Source of the DNA: Botryosphaeria dothidea
Lineage: Eukaryota; Ascomycota; Dothideomycetes; Botryosphaeriales; Botryosphaeriaceae
Length of the DNA stretch: 64,000 nt
Direction: 5' to 3'
Assembly: GCA_011503125.2 (NCBI GenBank)
Contig: WWBZ02000015.1
Coordinates: forward strand, 186,001 to 250,000
A program made the position numbers and the translations under genes. The notes beneath the pieces were generated by a model that had not been told where the DNA came from, did not search any database, and worked only from the letters and a program-made list of their open reading frames with translations. The first letter of the stretch is position 1, and every line of letters begins with the position of its first letter. This document shows positions 32,920-42,566 of this stretch, piece after piece.

Positions 32920-34050
32920 CTAAGTCTTTGGACGTGGATAATACGAATTTGCTGGTATAATGGAGTCATCATCGAGGACAGTCCCTGGCCCGATGAAGCT
33001 GCCTCCCCCCACAAGCACGTTCTTTCCGATCCAAACGCCAACGGCATCGGAATGTCCCCCAACGCCATGCCTGCGGTACGTGTCGATGACGACGCCAGCA
33101 CCGATGATCGAATCCTCCCCGATGCGCACCGGGCCCGCATCCGCGATCCTGCAGCCGCTCTGCACGACGACGTTGTCGCCAATCTCGACGTTGGCCCCAT
33201 AGTCGCACCAGAAGGGCGCCTCGACGCGGGCGTCGGCCCCGAGCCGCCCCACCACCTCGCGCAGCTTCTCGCGAATCTCGCCCTCGCTCACGCCGAGCAG
33301 CGGGTCCGCCGCGGCGTTGAACTGCGCCACCACAACCGCCCGCTCCGCGCGCTTCGCCGCGTTCGGCGCGGCGAAGTGGGCGTACCCCGGCCGCGGCCGG
33401 ACGACTTCGTCCACCTCGGCGGCCCGGCGGCGCAGCAGCGGCCCGCTCGCAGCGCCAGGTGGAGGGCTCGGGCGCGGCTGGATCGGCGCGAGCGAGATGG
33501 CCAGCAGATTGGCGGCCGCGGTCGTGGAGTGTCGAGACGGAGGACTTGGGCGCGGCTCAATCGGCGCAGGGGGGACGGTGGCCAGCAGACTGGCGGACGC
33601 GACGACGGACAGCCGAGACGGCGGACTCGGGCGCGGCTCGATCGGCGCAGGGGGGCTGATGGCTTGCAGACTTGCAACCGCGATCACGGACTGCCGAGAC
33701 GGCGGACTCGAGCGCGGCAGGATCGGCGCAAGTGCAATGGCCAGCGGCTCGGCGGACGTGGCCGTGGACGGTCGGGCCTCGCCGCGCAGCCGGTGGTGGT
33801 GGTACCGCTGCTGCTGCTGCTGTTGTTGTTCGTGTGGCACCGGGGGTGTTTCGACCGGCGTCGACCATTCGCACGCGAACGCGGCGCGGGTGCAGTTGCC
33901 GCAGCGCGGCCGGGCCTCGTCGCACCTTTTCTTCCGCGTTCGGCACGTCTTGCATCCGGTCTTCTTGCGCTCGTAGTAGGCCCTCGGCGGGCGCCGGTGG
34001 CTTTTGTACACCCCGGCGTTGGTCAGCGTGAGTGCGCCGTTGTTGTCCAT
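32920..34050 (-). CDS. Zn2Cys6 regulator fused to maltose-type O-acetyltransferase (376 aa)
   Basis: The ATG at 34050 is chosen because it sits shortly before the DNA-binding domain; the frame is open further upstream but without support. Residues 33-60 form a classical Zn2Cys6 cluster (C33, C36, C43, C50, C53, C60; TRKKRCDEARPRC), after which comes poly-Gln. Residues 108-198 are about four tandem copies of a unit like APIEPRPSPPSRLS. From about 225 a maltose/galactoside acetyltransferase (Mac) segment and left-handed beta-helix follow: APFWCDYGANVEIGDNVVV, GPVRIGEDSIIGAGV, VWIGKNVLVGGGSFIGPG. A candidate catalytic His lies at 329 or 333. The protein ends soon after SIIPANSYY, slightly shorter than full acetyltransferases. 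Such fusions are, to my memory, known in some ascomycetes. It probably acts in the nucleus; the acetyl acceptor is unknown. Confidence 0.85.
   Translation of the reverse strand: MDNNGALTLTNAGVYKSHRRPPRAYYERKKTGCKTCRTRKKRCDEARPRCGNCTRAAFACEWSTPVETPPVPHEQQQQQQQRYHHHRLRGEARPSTATSAEPLAIALAPILPRSSPPSRQSVIAVASLQAISPPAPIEPRPSPPSRLSVVASASLLATVPPAPIEPRPSPPSRHSTTAAANLLAISLAPIQPRPSPPPGAASGPLLRRRAAEVDEVVRPRPGYAHFAAPNAAKRAERAVVVAQFNAAADPLLGVSEGEIREKLREVVGRLGADARVEAPFWCDYGANVEIGDNVVVQSGCRIADAGPVRIGEDSIIGAGVVIDTYRRHGVGGHSDAVGVWIGKNVLVGGGSFIGPGTVLDDDSIIPANSYYPRPKT
33465..33730. repeat. About 81-bp tandem coding repeat in the regulator linker
   Basis: Roughly three full and one partial unit of about 27 codons encode the Pro/Ser-rich linker (APIEPRPSPPSR plus an Ala/Ser-rich half). 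On the plus strand the recurring text is CGGCGGACTCGGGCGCGGCT or close variants. Copy number could vary between strains. Confidence 0.8.
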
Positions 34051-36876
34051 TGCTGCAAAAGAAAAGGCTGGTTTAGGGAATTCGGCGATCGGCAAGGGCG
34101 GTTGGAAGTAGCGGGAGTGGGCTGGCTGCGCTGTTTTGAAGCGTCTCGGTTTCTTGAAGAACGATTGCCAAAAGGCTGGCTGCGCGGCGGGGTAATGAAA
34201 GGACAGCGCATCCTGTTTTGTGTAATGTTTACATGAGGTCCTTGGCTCGCGTTGCCATAGCGCCGAGGTGATACAAAGAAGGATGTATGCGAGCGGGGCT
34301 GGAAGTCGCTCTTTAGGGGAAACAAACACGATAGAGATGGCGACTCCTAGCACGTTTCCACCTCTGGGGAAAATGGTAATTCACAACATCAGTGGTTGTC
34401 TGGTAAAATCTCTACCCCCGAATTACTTACCTTCTTCTACGCAGGTGGTCGTAGACACTACATCGATTTTCCCTACCGTACTCCGATGTTTGAAGGTTTC
34501 CTCGTCTCATGCTCCTGGCATAGTTGAAGGTAAATTGACCCCTTGTGACTCTCTTTGCTGAGTCTATGCAAATAGACTGAACTTGATAGTTGAGGGGAGA
34601 ATGGGGCCAAGAAAGCTGGATGAAGGTTGAGGCCGGCCACCAAGGCTATAAAGGAGTTGCAGGCTGCGAAAACAAATGTGACTTCGCGTCGAGCGTGCGA
34701 TAGGATGCATCTTATGGCAGCATTTCATAAATTTTTTTAGGTCATTTAATGGTACACCGGCAGAAATCTGTGCCTCGTACTGCGTATATAGCACTCTAAG
34801 TGATGGGCTTAGCATTAACTAGCCAGCTGCACGATGCATGATATATACTTCTAGATCGTGTATCGCTGACTGTTCCAATCCGACCCTTAAACTGTTGATA
34901 TCGGAGCGCATTTTTGCCGTAGATGTGAAGTTTGAGTTGGTTGCTAGGCATACATCGCACAACGTAATGACGAATTCCTACAGTTTAAATAAATCGTAAG
35001 CTGGGCTCCGATGGTCGCTGAAGCCCACTAATAGAATAGATTATAAAATGAATGGGCTGAAATGACAGTAAAGTTACCCAATGCTGGATGAGAAGGTTGT
35101 GAGAAAAAATGAGGGGTAGTCAGCTAATACCGGAAGTGTGCCGTTGGTAATTTAAGCTTTGGACTAGATGCGTTTCATGCAGTAGTAGTTGCGGACCGTC
35201 CCGTGCGGCTCAAAAATCTTGGCGCAAGGCTTGCGAGCCGTCCCTTCCAGGTCCTCTATCGGGTACTCACAACTGCTCACTCCTTTTCTCCTGCCGCATC
35301 TTTTCTCATCTCCCAGTCTCCTATATGCCCATTGGTCAGCCTATGATGCTTGAACCTCCTTCTTCCGCTGCAAAATGAAGCCAGCATCCAGAATGGGCTC
35401 AGACTCGGGAAGTGACCATCACGACACCATGTTGGGCTTTGATATGAAGTCTTTGACTGCACCATCTTGGCCGCAATCTACTTCTGAGACTCGTTGCTAT
35501 GGCTGGCAGTGACAGAGAACGCAGGAACGAACGATGTATGCCGGATCCACAACCTTTTTCTTATCAGCCGGGTGGGTCTGGTAGGTGTAGAGGTCGAAAA
35601 TAGTGTGGGCGGATGTCTTGATCTCATTCCCCTCTTATCATTCTGTTACAAACTCCCAAAAAAGATGGAGCACTCGCCCTTGTTAGCCGTACGTGACGAA
35701 TCAAAAACACCATAAGATGGCATTCGCCCAAATACGGGGAAAACTGTCCAGTGGCTTGGCCATAGCGAAATGGGGGCTGGGGATGTGCTGCCAAGGGCAA
35801 TCGATGTTGACGGTTATCAGATCGAATGACTTATCATTGGATGCAGCCAGAGGCCGCGCCGATCCGGCTCCATCATCCAATACCACCCCTGCCCGTGCCG
35901 GCGATGTTGCCTAGTAAAGGCATGGGCCGCGCAGCTCCGCGTGCGGCCTGCAGGCGCAGCTCTCTGCCTCGCCGCAATCCGATGTTCGAAGTTCGTCTCG
36001 TCGATTGCGCTCGAAGGAGATGCGTGCAGATCTCTCTTGCTCGTGTGTGTGTGTGTGTGTGTGTGTGATGACTGATTGGTCTCTCAGGCGATGGATCTCT
36101 CCCCACTTTTCGCGACTGGTGTTCGACGCCGGAATTTTAACCGCGCATATGATTTTGAACGGTCTCATTGGGTCGAAACAAATCTTGTCATTACAAAAGT
36201 GCTGGCCGTTGCCGGGACGTACATCTTTTACTAATTAGACTAAGTATGTCCTTTAAAAGCTTCCCCAGAGATAGTTGAAATTGACCTTAGTAGGAGATAT
36301 GCGCATAGCCATGTAGTCGAACATCCCTACCTTTTCGATACAGGTCGTGGTGAATAAATCTTAGCGGATTCTGCCGAAGCGAATACCATATCAACAGCTC
36401 TTCCAACAGGACAGCACCTACATCTTGGCGACTGCTCTCATTGTCCGTGCGAAAACCGGTAGCTATGTTCGTCGCCCGATCAACCAGCAACTCCCAGAGC
36501 AAAAGTGCGGCTACACAGCTGCCAACGTCTTCGACTCTATTAATGAAGAGTAGTAACCCGCAGAGACCGATGGAAGAAGGGTGGGATATAAGAACACAGT
36601 GGAGTGATGAGAAAGAGGACATTGCAAAAACGATGTTCGAGGCTACACTAGGCAGATGGAAGGATGGAGATGGGATGGGGTTTAGTATATAAGTACGTCC
36701 GTTGAGAAGGCTCTCCACAGACACAGTCCCATTCAGAGATGAAGGATGCATCCGGACGTATATACGCGTAGAGATGCTGCACATTTGGGTTTAGATGGAT
36801 ATTTTCAACACGGATAATCAAAAAAGACGGAGCTAATTTCTTTTACAACCCGCCCGCCAGCATGCACAGCTATAAC
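34051..36876. other. Long intergenic region, AT-richer, no supported gene
   Basis: A (GT)n run lies at about 36047-36067. A minus ORF at 36287-36784 (ATG 36784) lacks motifs and is not called. No terminal repeats were found by eye. Confidence 0.5.
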
Positions 36877-38448
36877 TCACTCCTCCACAGCCGCAGGCCT
36901 CACCGACTGCGGATTGCTAAACACATCGGCCGGATCCACATCCGCCTTGATCCTCCGCAGCCGCGGCAGATTCCCGCCCCAGTACTGCGCCGCGCACGCC
37001 CGGCACGTTCGCCTCGATGTTGCCGACCAGCCCCTCCAGGAAGCTGCGCGTCGTCGCGTCGACGCGTGGCTGGTCGACGACGTACGCCTGCAGGAAGTAC
37101 AGCGTGTCGCGCAGGCTGTACGCCGCGTCGTCCGTCGCGGCGGCGTTGACCTTGCCGCCGGCCAGGTCGAAGATGACGAACAAGGTCAGCGTGTCCTTGT
37201 CGGCCGCGTCGACATAGTCCAGCAGCGCGTCGATGCTTGCGTTCGTCATCAGCGTGCCGGTGCTGCTGCTGCTGTCACCGGCCCGGGAAAACGCCAGCGA
37301 CTTTGCGTAGAAGCTGACCGGGTCGCCGCCCAGGATACGGAAGCCGGAGGCCGAGTCCGCCGCGGCGCCCGAGACGACGTCGGCGGTCAGGATGTTGGGG
37401 ATGCGGGCGGCGAGGGCAAGGACGTCGAAGTCGGCGCGCTGCCCGTAGTAGCGCCCGTAGATGCGCAGGCCGTTTGCGTGCAGCGTTGCGGTGGAGCTGA
37501 GGTTCCAGGACAAGGCCGGGGCGCTGACTATGGCGTTCCAGGCCTTGAGCGTGTCGGCGTAGAGCTCACGGGAGGATGGCGCGGCTGTGGTGTTTCCTGC
37601 TGCTACGGAAGAGTAGGAGGAGGAGGAGGAGGAGGAGGAGGAAGAAGTGTTCCGGATGGTGAAGGTGTAGTCGAGCAGCTCCTCCTCGCCCGGCTCCGGC
37701 GCCGTCTGGAACAGGAACTCAGTCACGACGCCGAACCCGGCGCCGGCGCCGCGGAGCGCGAAGAAGAGGTCTGCGTTCTCGGTGCGCGAGGCGCGCGCGA
37801 CGGTGCCGTTGGCCAGCACGACCTGCACTTCGACGACCTGGTCGGCCGCCGTGCCTAGCTGCCGCGACAGCGGGCCCAGCCCGCCGATGGTGGCGTGCCC
37901 GCCGATGCCGACGTAGGGCGCGACCCCTTGCGCGATGGTGCGCTGCCCTGCCGCGCTCATCCTGTCGGCAACCTCTTGCAGACGGTGCCCGGCGCCGACG
38001 GTGGCGATCCACGTGCTCTAGTCCATGGAGAAGTGCTTGAGGTGTTGCGTGTCGACGACGATGGTGGTCAGGTTGCTGCCGCCGAGACCTGCGTGGAATC
38101 AGTGGATCGGTTTTCGGGAAGAGATGTGTGTGTTTGGGCCGTACAGTAGTTCCCGAAGCTGTAACCGCCCGTTCTTGCCTGGACTTTGTGTTCGTGTTTA
38201 GCGGCGCACTTGACGATGTCCGAAATCATCTCGACACTCTGCGGGTACGCAACGGCGGCTGGGACGAGGGGAATATCTAGGTTGTACGGGTGGACGTCGT
38301 TCTCTTGGTACTGGGCGTCGTCCGGGAATGCTACGAGAGTGTCGTTTGTGCCGACGGCCGTCAGCAAACATGACTGCAGGGTCTCGGTGGGCACAGCCGC
38401 AGCGGAAACGGCGGAGCCCAGAGCTAAAAGTGATATCGAGAAAAGCAT
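36877..38448 (-). pseudogene. Secreted FAD-linked (berberine-bridge-type) oxidase, inactivated
   Basis: The ATG at 38448 begins a signal peptide (MLFSISLLALGSAVSA). An FAD-binding domain follows: QARTGGYSFGNY, then after an intron at 38089-38144 (GTACGG...CGCAG) LGGSNLTTIVVD, VGIGGHATIGGLG, and ALRGAGAGFGVVTEF. The family-typical C-terminus (YWGGNLPRLRRIKADV, DPADVFSNPQSVR) ends with TGA at 36877. Two breaks occur: a TAG at 38018-38020 (HFSMD-stop-STW), explained by CAG-to-TAG, and a frameshift at about 36985-36997 just before YWGGN. The usual covalent-flavin His in GGHS is Tyr, and the usual Cys before the GIGGHATIGG block is absent. The enzymes normally oxidise sugars or alkaloids outside the cell; this copy should be dead. 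A Ser-rich run (about ten Ser) interrupts the middle. Confidence 0.85.
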
Positions 38449-39372
38449 TTTTGAACGAATGAATTGTTGGTAATGGCGGTGTGTAGCTGTATCAAGCCCT
38501 CTTTACATACACCTTTCCATCTGCGCGGCCCGAGACCTCCACCCGAGCTTAGTTCTTCTCCTAGTACGCGTGTTCAACAGTCACGAAATATCGAGATGCA
38601 ACTAGCTAAGCACAAAAGTTCGCATTCGGAGGGTCTTGAAGGCGTGTCCGAATTTTTCGAGGTCTACTACCGCGATGTTGACGAGAGTACGGCTCCTGCC
38701 CACCCCTGAAGTGCATTGCGGCGCTAAAGGCCTAATTTCTTTATGTGGTAAGACCGTGTCTCGGCTGCGGCGTTCGGTTCAGTTAGATAGAGCAAATCGT
38801 GGTGCCCAGTCGACTAGTCGCTTGGCGATTACTACAGACCTAGTTGTGGCTTTGTTCTTACTCGTAGAAATAAGGTGCAATGACTCCGAGCACGGGCCGT
38901 GAAACACTCAACCAGTGTTAATATAGCAGCAATAATATGGCGGTGTGCCTAGCATTCTGTAGGCATACACACAGCGTGCTGTATTAAATAGTACCCGTAC
39001 CAAGAAATAGAACAATACTGCTTTGCTTAAAAAAAAAAATCCAAATGCATTTAATTAGCCTATCGGAAAATAGAGAGTTAATTCCATAGCGCCATGACTA
39101 TAAGCGCTGAAGCAGCTTCGTCGACGAAAGAATGCTAATTTCTACGTTTACTTTAAAGGGGAAAGGCGACATCCCGGGAGACATCCCATGCTAAGCGAGC
39201 GCCCGGTCCGGATCGATCTCGTAACTGCGGGCCACGGCCCGCTTTCAGCGGGGTCAACGGTCTATTTAAAGCGCAGACCATGTTCCAGGCCGCCCTTAGC
39301 GGACTCGGAGTTTCGGACATATAATAAATGCCGTTGATAGGTGAAAATATGGAGCTGGAGAGTAACGATGGC
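38449..39372. other. Intergenic, AT-rich, no supported gene
   Basis: An A-run lies at about 39029-39039. Nothing recognis­able on either strand. Confidence 0.5.
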
Positions 39373-39377
39373 GCAGT

Positions 39378-39862
39378 TGTTACGGCACAGCCTTCACGGA
39401 GTCGAGATAGGATGGGAAAGGAAGCATGCGGGGCGCAGACACGCGCCGTAAAGACCCACCACGGGTCTCGTGGATCACGTGATGCCAAGGAACTGATCCC
39501 TTGGATCTCGCACGCCTCAGGCATCCAGAGACAGATCAATGAGATCAAACCAACATTGATCTGTATGCTCCGTACTCTCCTGCTCAACGGGCAGTACAGA
39601 TCAAAGAAATCAATAACAGATTGTAGACACTCTCCTACGTGTATATAAACCACACTCCTTAGATAGCTTTAACCTTCGTGGTCAACTTCACAATAGAATT
39701 TGGACTCTATTGGTAACAAGACCTTCGCACGCAGTGCTCAGTCTTCAGTCGTTTACTCGTTCCTCGCGTACCTCTTCTTGTACCCACTCAAGGAAAACCC
39801 CTCGATAGGATTTCTCCCTCTTTGGTGTTTGGATCCTTAGAGGCAGAGGCCCGCTCGTTACA
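39378..39862 (+). mobile_element. Solo LTR, 485 bp, with 5-bp target-site duplication GCAGT
   Basis: The element starts TGTTACGGCACAG and ends CGCTCGTTACA, giving TG...CA ends and a near-perfect 7-bp terminal inverted repeat (one mismatch). GCAGT flanks it on both sides (39373-39377 and 39863-39867). A TATA box (TGTATATAAACC) lies near 39637, which sets the plus orientation. No internal coding region or second copy is adjacent, so this is a solo LTR left by LTR-LTR recombination. Length and ends suggest a Ty3/gypsy-type family, but no polymerase is present to prove it. Confidence 0.82.
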
Positions 39863-39867
39863 GCAGT

Positions 39868-41191
39868 GACTCCCAATCAAGTCGGAGGTTACTATAAGCC
39901 CTTCCGTGATGTGGTCTCCCCTATATATAAGTTAACATAGAATATAACTTCTTATAGATTTTTAAAAAGCCACTGCCGGGGTCCTACCACGCATGTTAAA
40001 ACTCCGTAAAAGCAATTCAGGATCTGGTCGAATCGTGAAGAGACCTCCCATCTCTAGAGTGACCAAGTGATCCAGCACATTAAAAAAACACTACCATGTT
40101 GATCCCCTGTAAGGTTTCCACGTTCGCTTTGAATGAAGGAATAACCGGCACGCGGGTCTTCAAGAGTTTATGCATGTCCATGTCCGGCTGGGAATATCTC
40201 AGAGGCGGCCAAGGCCAATGGTCGCATCGCTAAACGGGCAAGGAAAAGGGTTCGACAGTGAAGGATCTGGAGAGACTACGTAGAGATAGAAGATTGAGAG
40301 AGCTGAAGGTGTCAGTGGACCGGTTTCTCGGATGCGGACCAATAAGCCTGTAGAGTCGACTGTACATGATGACCTCAACCTCGGGCATTTGATCTATCTA
40401 CTGCCTTATTAATTATGCTCAAGTTGTGGGCTCGCTGTTAGTATTAAAGTGTCTTGCTGGGAGTTTGACGGCTGGAGTAATGGTATGATGCTCGGAGATC
40501 TTTGTACTAGATCCTCTGTTTCGGCTTTGCCCGTCATCGCCTCGATTACCTTCCTCCAGAGTACGACGTACTACTCCGAAGACGCACGTCTTACATCTCA
40601 TGGCCTCTTCTGATAATTTGCGCCACACCTGTCGGCACGATGCCTCCCCTCCAGTTCCGAATATCGAGTCACCTTCGTCGCGCCCGGCCCGCCCCGCCCG
40701 GGCAAACTGGCGCCAAGTATGCCGAGGCAACGAAAGATGGCTATGTTGGCCGAAAAGCATGCGAGCGGGGTGGGACTGCTTCGAGTGTTGTTCGTGCTTA
40801 TTGTTTGCATCAAGAGAGAGAATTGAGCCTGGAGCCTTGCTTTACTGAGGTCACATGCGCCGAATGGTCGGAGTCAAGGCCGGATGATGCTGTTCTTCGG
40901 CTCCCGCCAACCAGCACCATTATTCTTTCAGCGCGGTCTGTAACACGTCCGCATCAGAGAATCGATGGGACGCAGTATTCGGCCGTCGTCGAGGTGGTTT
41001 TGGCTATATGCAATAGTGCGCAGGTCACGCGCAGCTGACAGATTTGTATCGCAAAAAGACGACCAATTGCCCCGAGCAACACTACCCATTTCGAGGGCGC
41101 GCAGGACGGGGACGATGCAGCGGCTGTCTTTTTCCCGAGGTGAATGGAGCACAGATGAGTGACCGTTCCATGCTTGCCGTCGACTTTTCGT
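39868..41191. other. Intergenic, no supported gene
   Basis: AT-rich to about 40100, then ordinary composition. ORFs at 40419-40760 and 40640-41038 are short and lack motifs. Confidence 0.5.
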
Positions 41192-41282
41192 TATATAGGC
41201 GGTAAAGCTCGCTCAGCCAATCAGTGCACGCACCCTTCTTTCCACACTCCGGGAAGCGTTTTAGAAGAGTCGCGCTGATTGG
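41192..41282 (+). promoter_or_regulatory. Candidate promoter elements of the DUF7924-like gene
   Basis: TATATA at 41192-41197, CCAAT at 41217-41221 and an inverted CCAAT (ATTGG) at 41278-41282 lie 145-235 bases before the ATG at 41427. CCAAT boxes are common binding sites of the fungal HAP complex. The assignment rests on position only. Confidence 0.4.
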
Positions 41283-41426
41283 TGTAGTGCTGTTATTATC
41301 CGCACAGACACGAAAACCAAAGGAGATAACTTGTGAGATAAGATAACAGCTACGCGATTTACCGCCCGCGGCAGAATTCCGCTTCGCTCTCCGCTACACC
41401 AACACCCCACGTCTCGCCAGCAGCAC

Positions 41427-42566
41427 ATGGACCCAGAGATCGTCCGCAACTGGGTCGAGACGTCATTCCTTTCGCCGTCCCCTCCCCGGGCGTCGCCGCG
41501 CAAGCGGTCTCGCCCTGCGCCCTCGTCCTCGCCCTCGCCCTCACGGCTCACGAAGACTCGTCGTCGTCGCCCGTCTCTCCCTCGGCAACGGCGTCTTTGC
41601 TACCCCCGGCCCCGCGTAGCGCCGTTGTCCAATTGCAAACGCGCCTCGTCCACCTCCGGGTCGACAGCCAGCGAGGCCACATCCAAAACGGTGCGCTCGC
41701 CGCGCTACCGCCAGAACGTGCTTGAACTGAACGGCGTCTTCATCTCCAAGTCGCGCGACGCTGCGCCGGCCTCGGTGCAGTCCTTGGTCAATGCCGTTCT
41801 GGGCGCGCCGCGAGATGAAGCCGCGCCGAGCGCTGAGGAGCTGCAGCGCTGGGTGCGCGCCATCGTCGCCGCCGAGGATCTGGGCGAAGAGGATGTGGGC
41901 AATGTGCTGCTGTCGTCAGTCTCCCTGCTGCCGTCCGCCGAGCACCATCCGCTCGTGCAGCGCATCGCCAAGCAGCCGTTTGCTCGGCCGGACCTCTGTC
42001 TGCCGCGTATCTCAGGCCTCGCCGACGGGCTCACCACCAACGTCCCGCGCATCAGCACACCCGTGCCCAACGTGACGTACGGCCTGCGCGACGCCGCCTT
42101 CACCGCCCAGCAACGCGTGGCCATGGCCACCATCTTCCCCACAAATGCCGTGTCGGAGCCCATCTCCGAGTTGTTATGGCCCTTCCTCGCCGTCGAGTTC
42201 AAGGCCCAGAACAAGGCTGGCAGCATGCACACCGCCACCAACCAATGCGCAGGAGCAGGCTCGGCTGCCGTGAGGGCACAGGGAATACTAGCTGGTCAGT
42301 GGCCCGTTGAGCCTCCCGTAACCCACGCCGCCTTCTCATGCGCAATGGATGGCCGGTCCGCCGAGTTGTTTGTCCACTACGCGTCCGAAGATAGCGCAGC
42401 CTACCACCTGACGAGTGTCAACCGCTACCTCTTGGCCGACCCAGACCACCCCGCGCGTCTACATTTACACCTGCACAATATTGCAGATTGGGGCGTTGGC
42501 AATCATCTCACAGCTATCAAACGCCTGCTCGATGTCCAGGTGGCCCGCGCACTGCCTCGTGGTTGA
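41427..42566 (+). CDS. DUF7924-like protein (379 aa)
   Basis: The ATG at 41427 follows a CAGCAC leader. The first 90 residues are Arg/Ser/Pro rich and basic. The rest matches my recollection of the fungal DUF7924 pattern: YRQNVLELNGVFI at about 94, PVPNVTYGLRDAAFTAQQR at 212-230, LLWPFLAVEFKAQ at 249-261 and HTATNQCAGAGSAAV at 268-282, ending HLTAIKRLLDVQ. The E257-x-K259 pair after a hydrophobic strand resembles the core of PD-(D/E)xK nucleases. The expected acidic residue in the PxPD-like block is Asn here (PVPN), so activity is uncertain. The single exon is intact. Family members are common in repeat-rich fungal regions, but their role is unknown. Confidence 0.7.
   Translation: MDPEIVRNWVETSFLSPSPPRASPRKRSRPAPSSSPSPSRLTKTRRRRPSLPRQRRLCYPRPRVAPLSNCKRASSTSGSTASEATSKTVRSPRYRQNVLELNGVFISKSRDAAPASVQSLVNAVLGAPRDEAAPSAEELQRWVRAIVAAEDLGEEDVGNVLLSSVSLLPSAEHHPLVQRIAKQPFARPDLCLPRISGLADGLTTNVPRISTPVPNVTYGLRDAAFTAQQRVAMATIFPTNAVSEPISELLWPFLAVEFKAQNKAGSMHTATNQCAGAGSAAVRAQGILAGQWPVEPPVTHAAFSCAMDGRSAELFVHYASEDSAAYHLTSVNRYLLADPDHPARLHLHLHNIADWGVGNHLTAIKRLLDVQVARALPRG

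Noticed and set aside
32680..34236. Plus-strand ORF of 518 codons
   Set aside because: Antisense shadow of the Zn2Cys6-acetyltransferase gene; Arg-rich with no motif.
36914..37858. Plus-strand ORF of 314 codons
   Set aside because: Antisense to the FAD oxidase, whose motifs are unmistakable.
32920..38448. Secondary-metabolite cluster around the Zn2Cys6 regulator and FAD oxidase
   Set aside because: No backbone synthase or terpene gene is present, the oxidase is dead, and the two genes are separated by nearly 3 kb of empty sequence.
40330..40375. Palindromic GTCGAC-containing sequence considered as an inverted-repeat element
   Set aside because: No matching terminal repeat or target duplication nearby.
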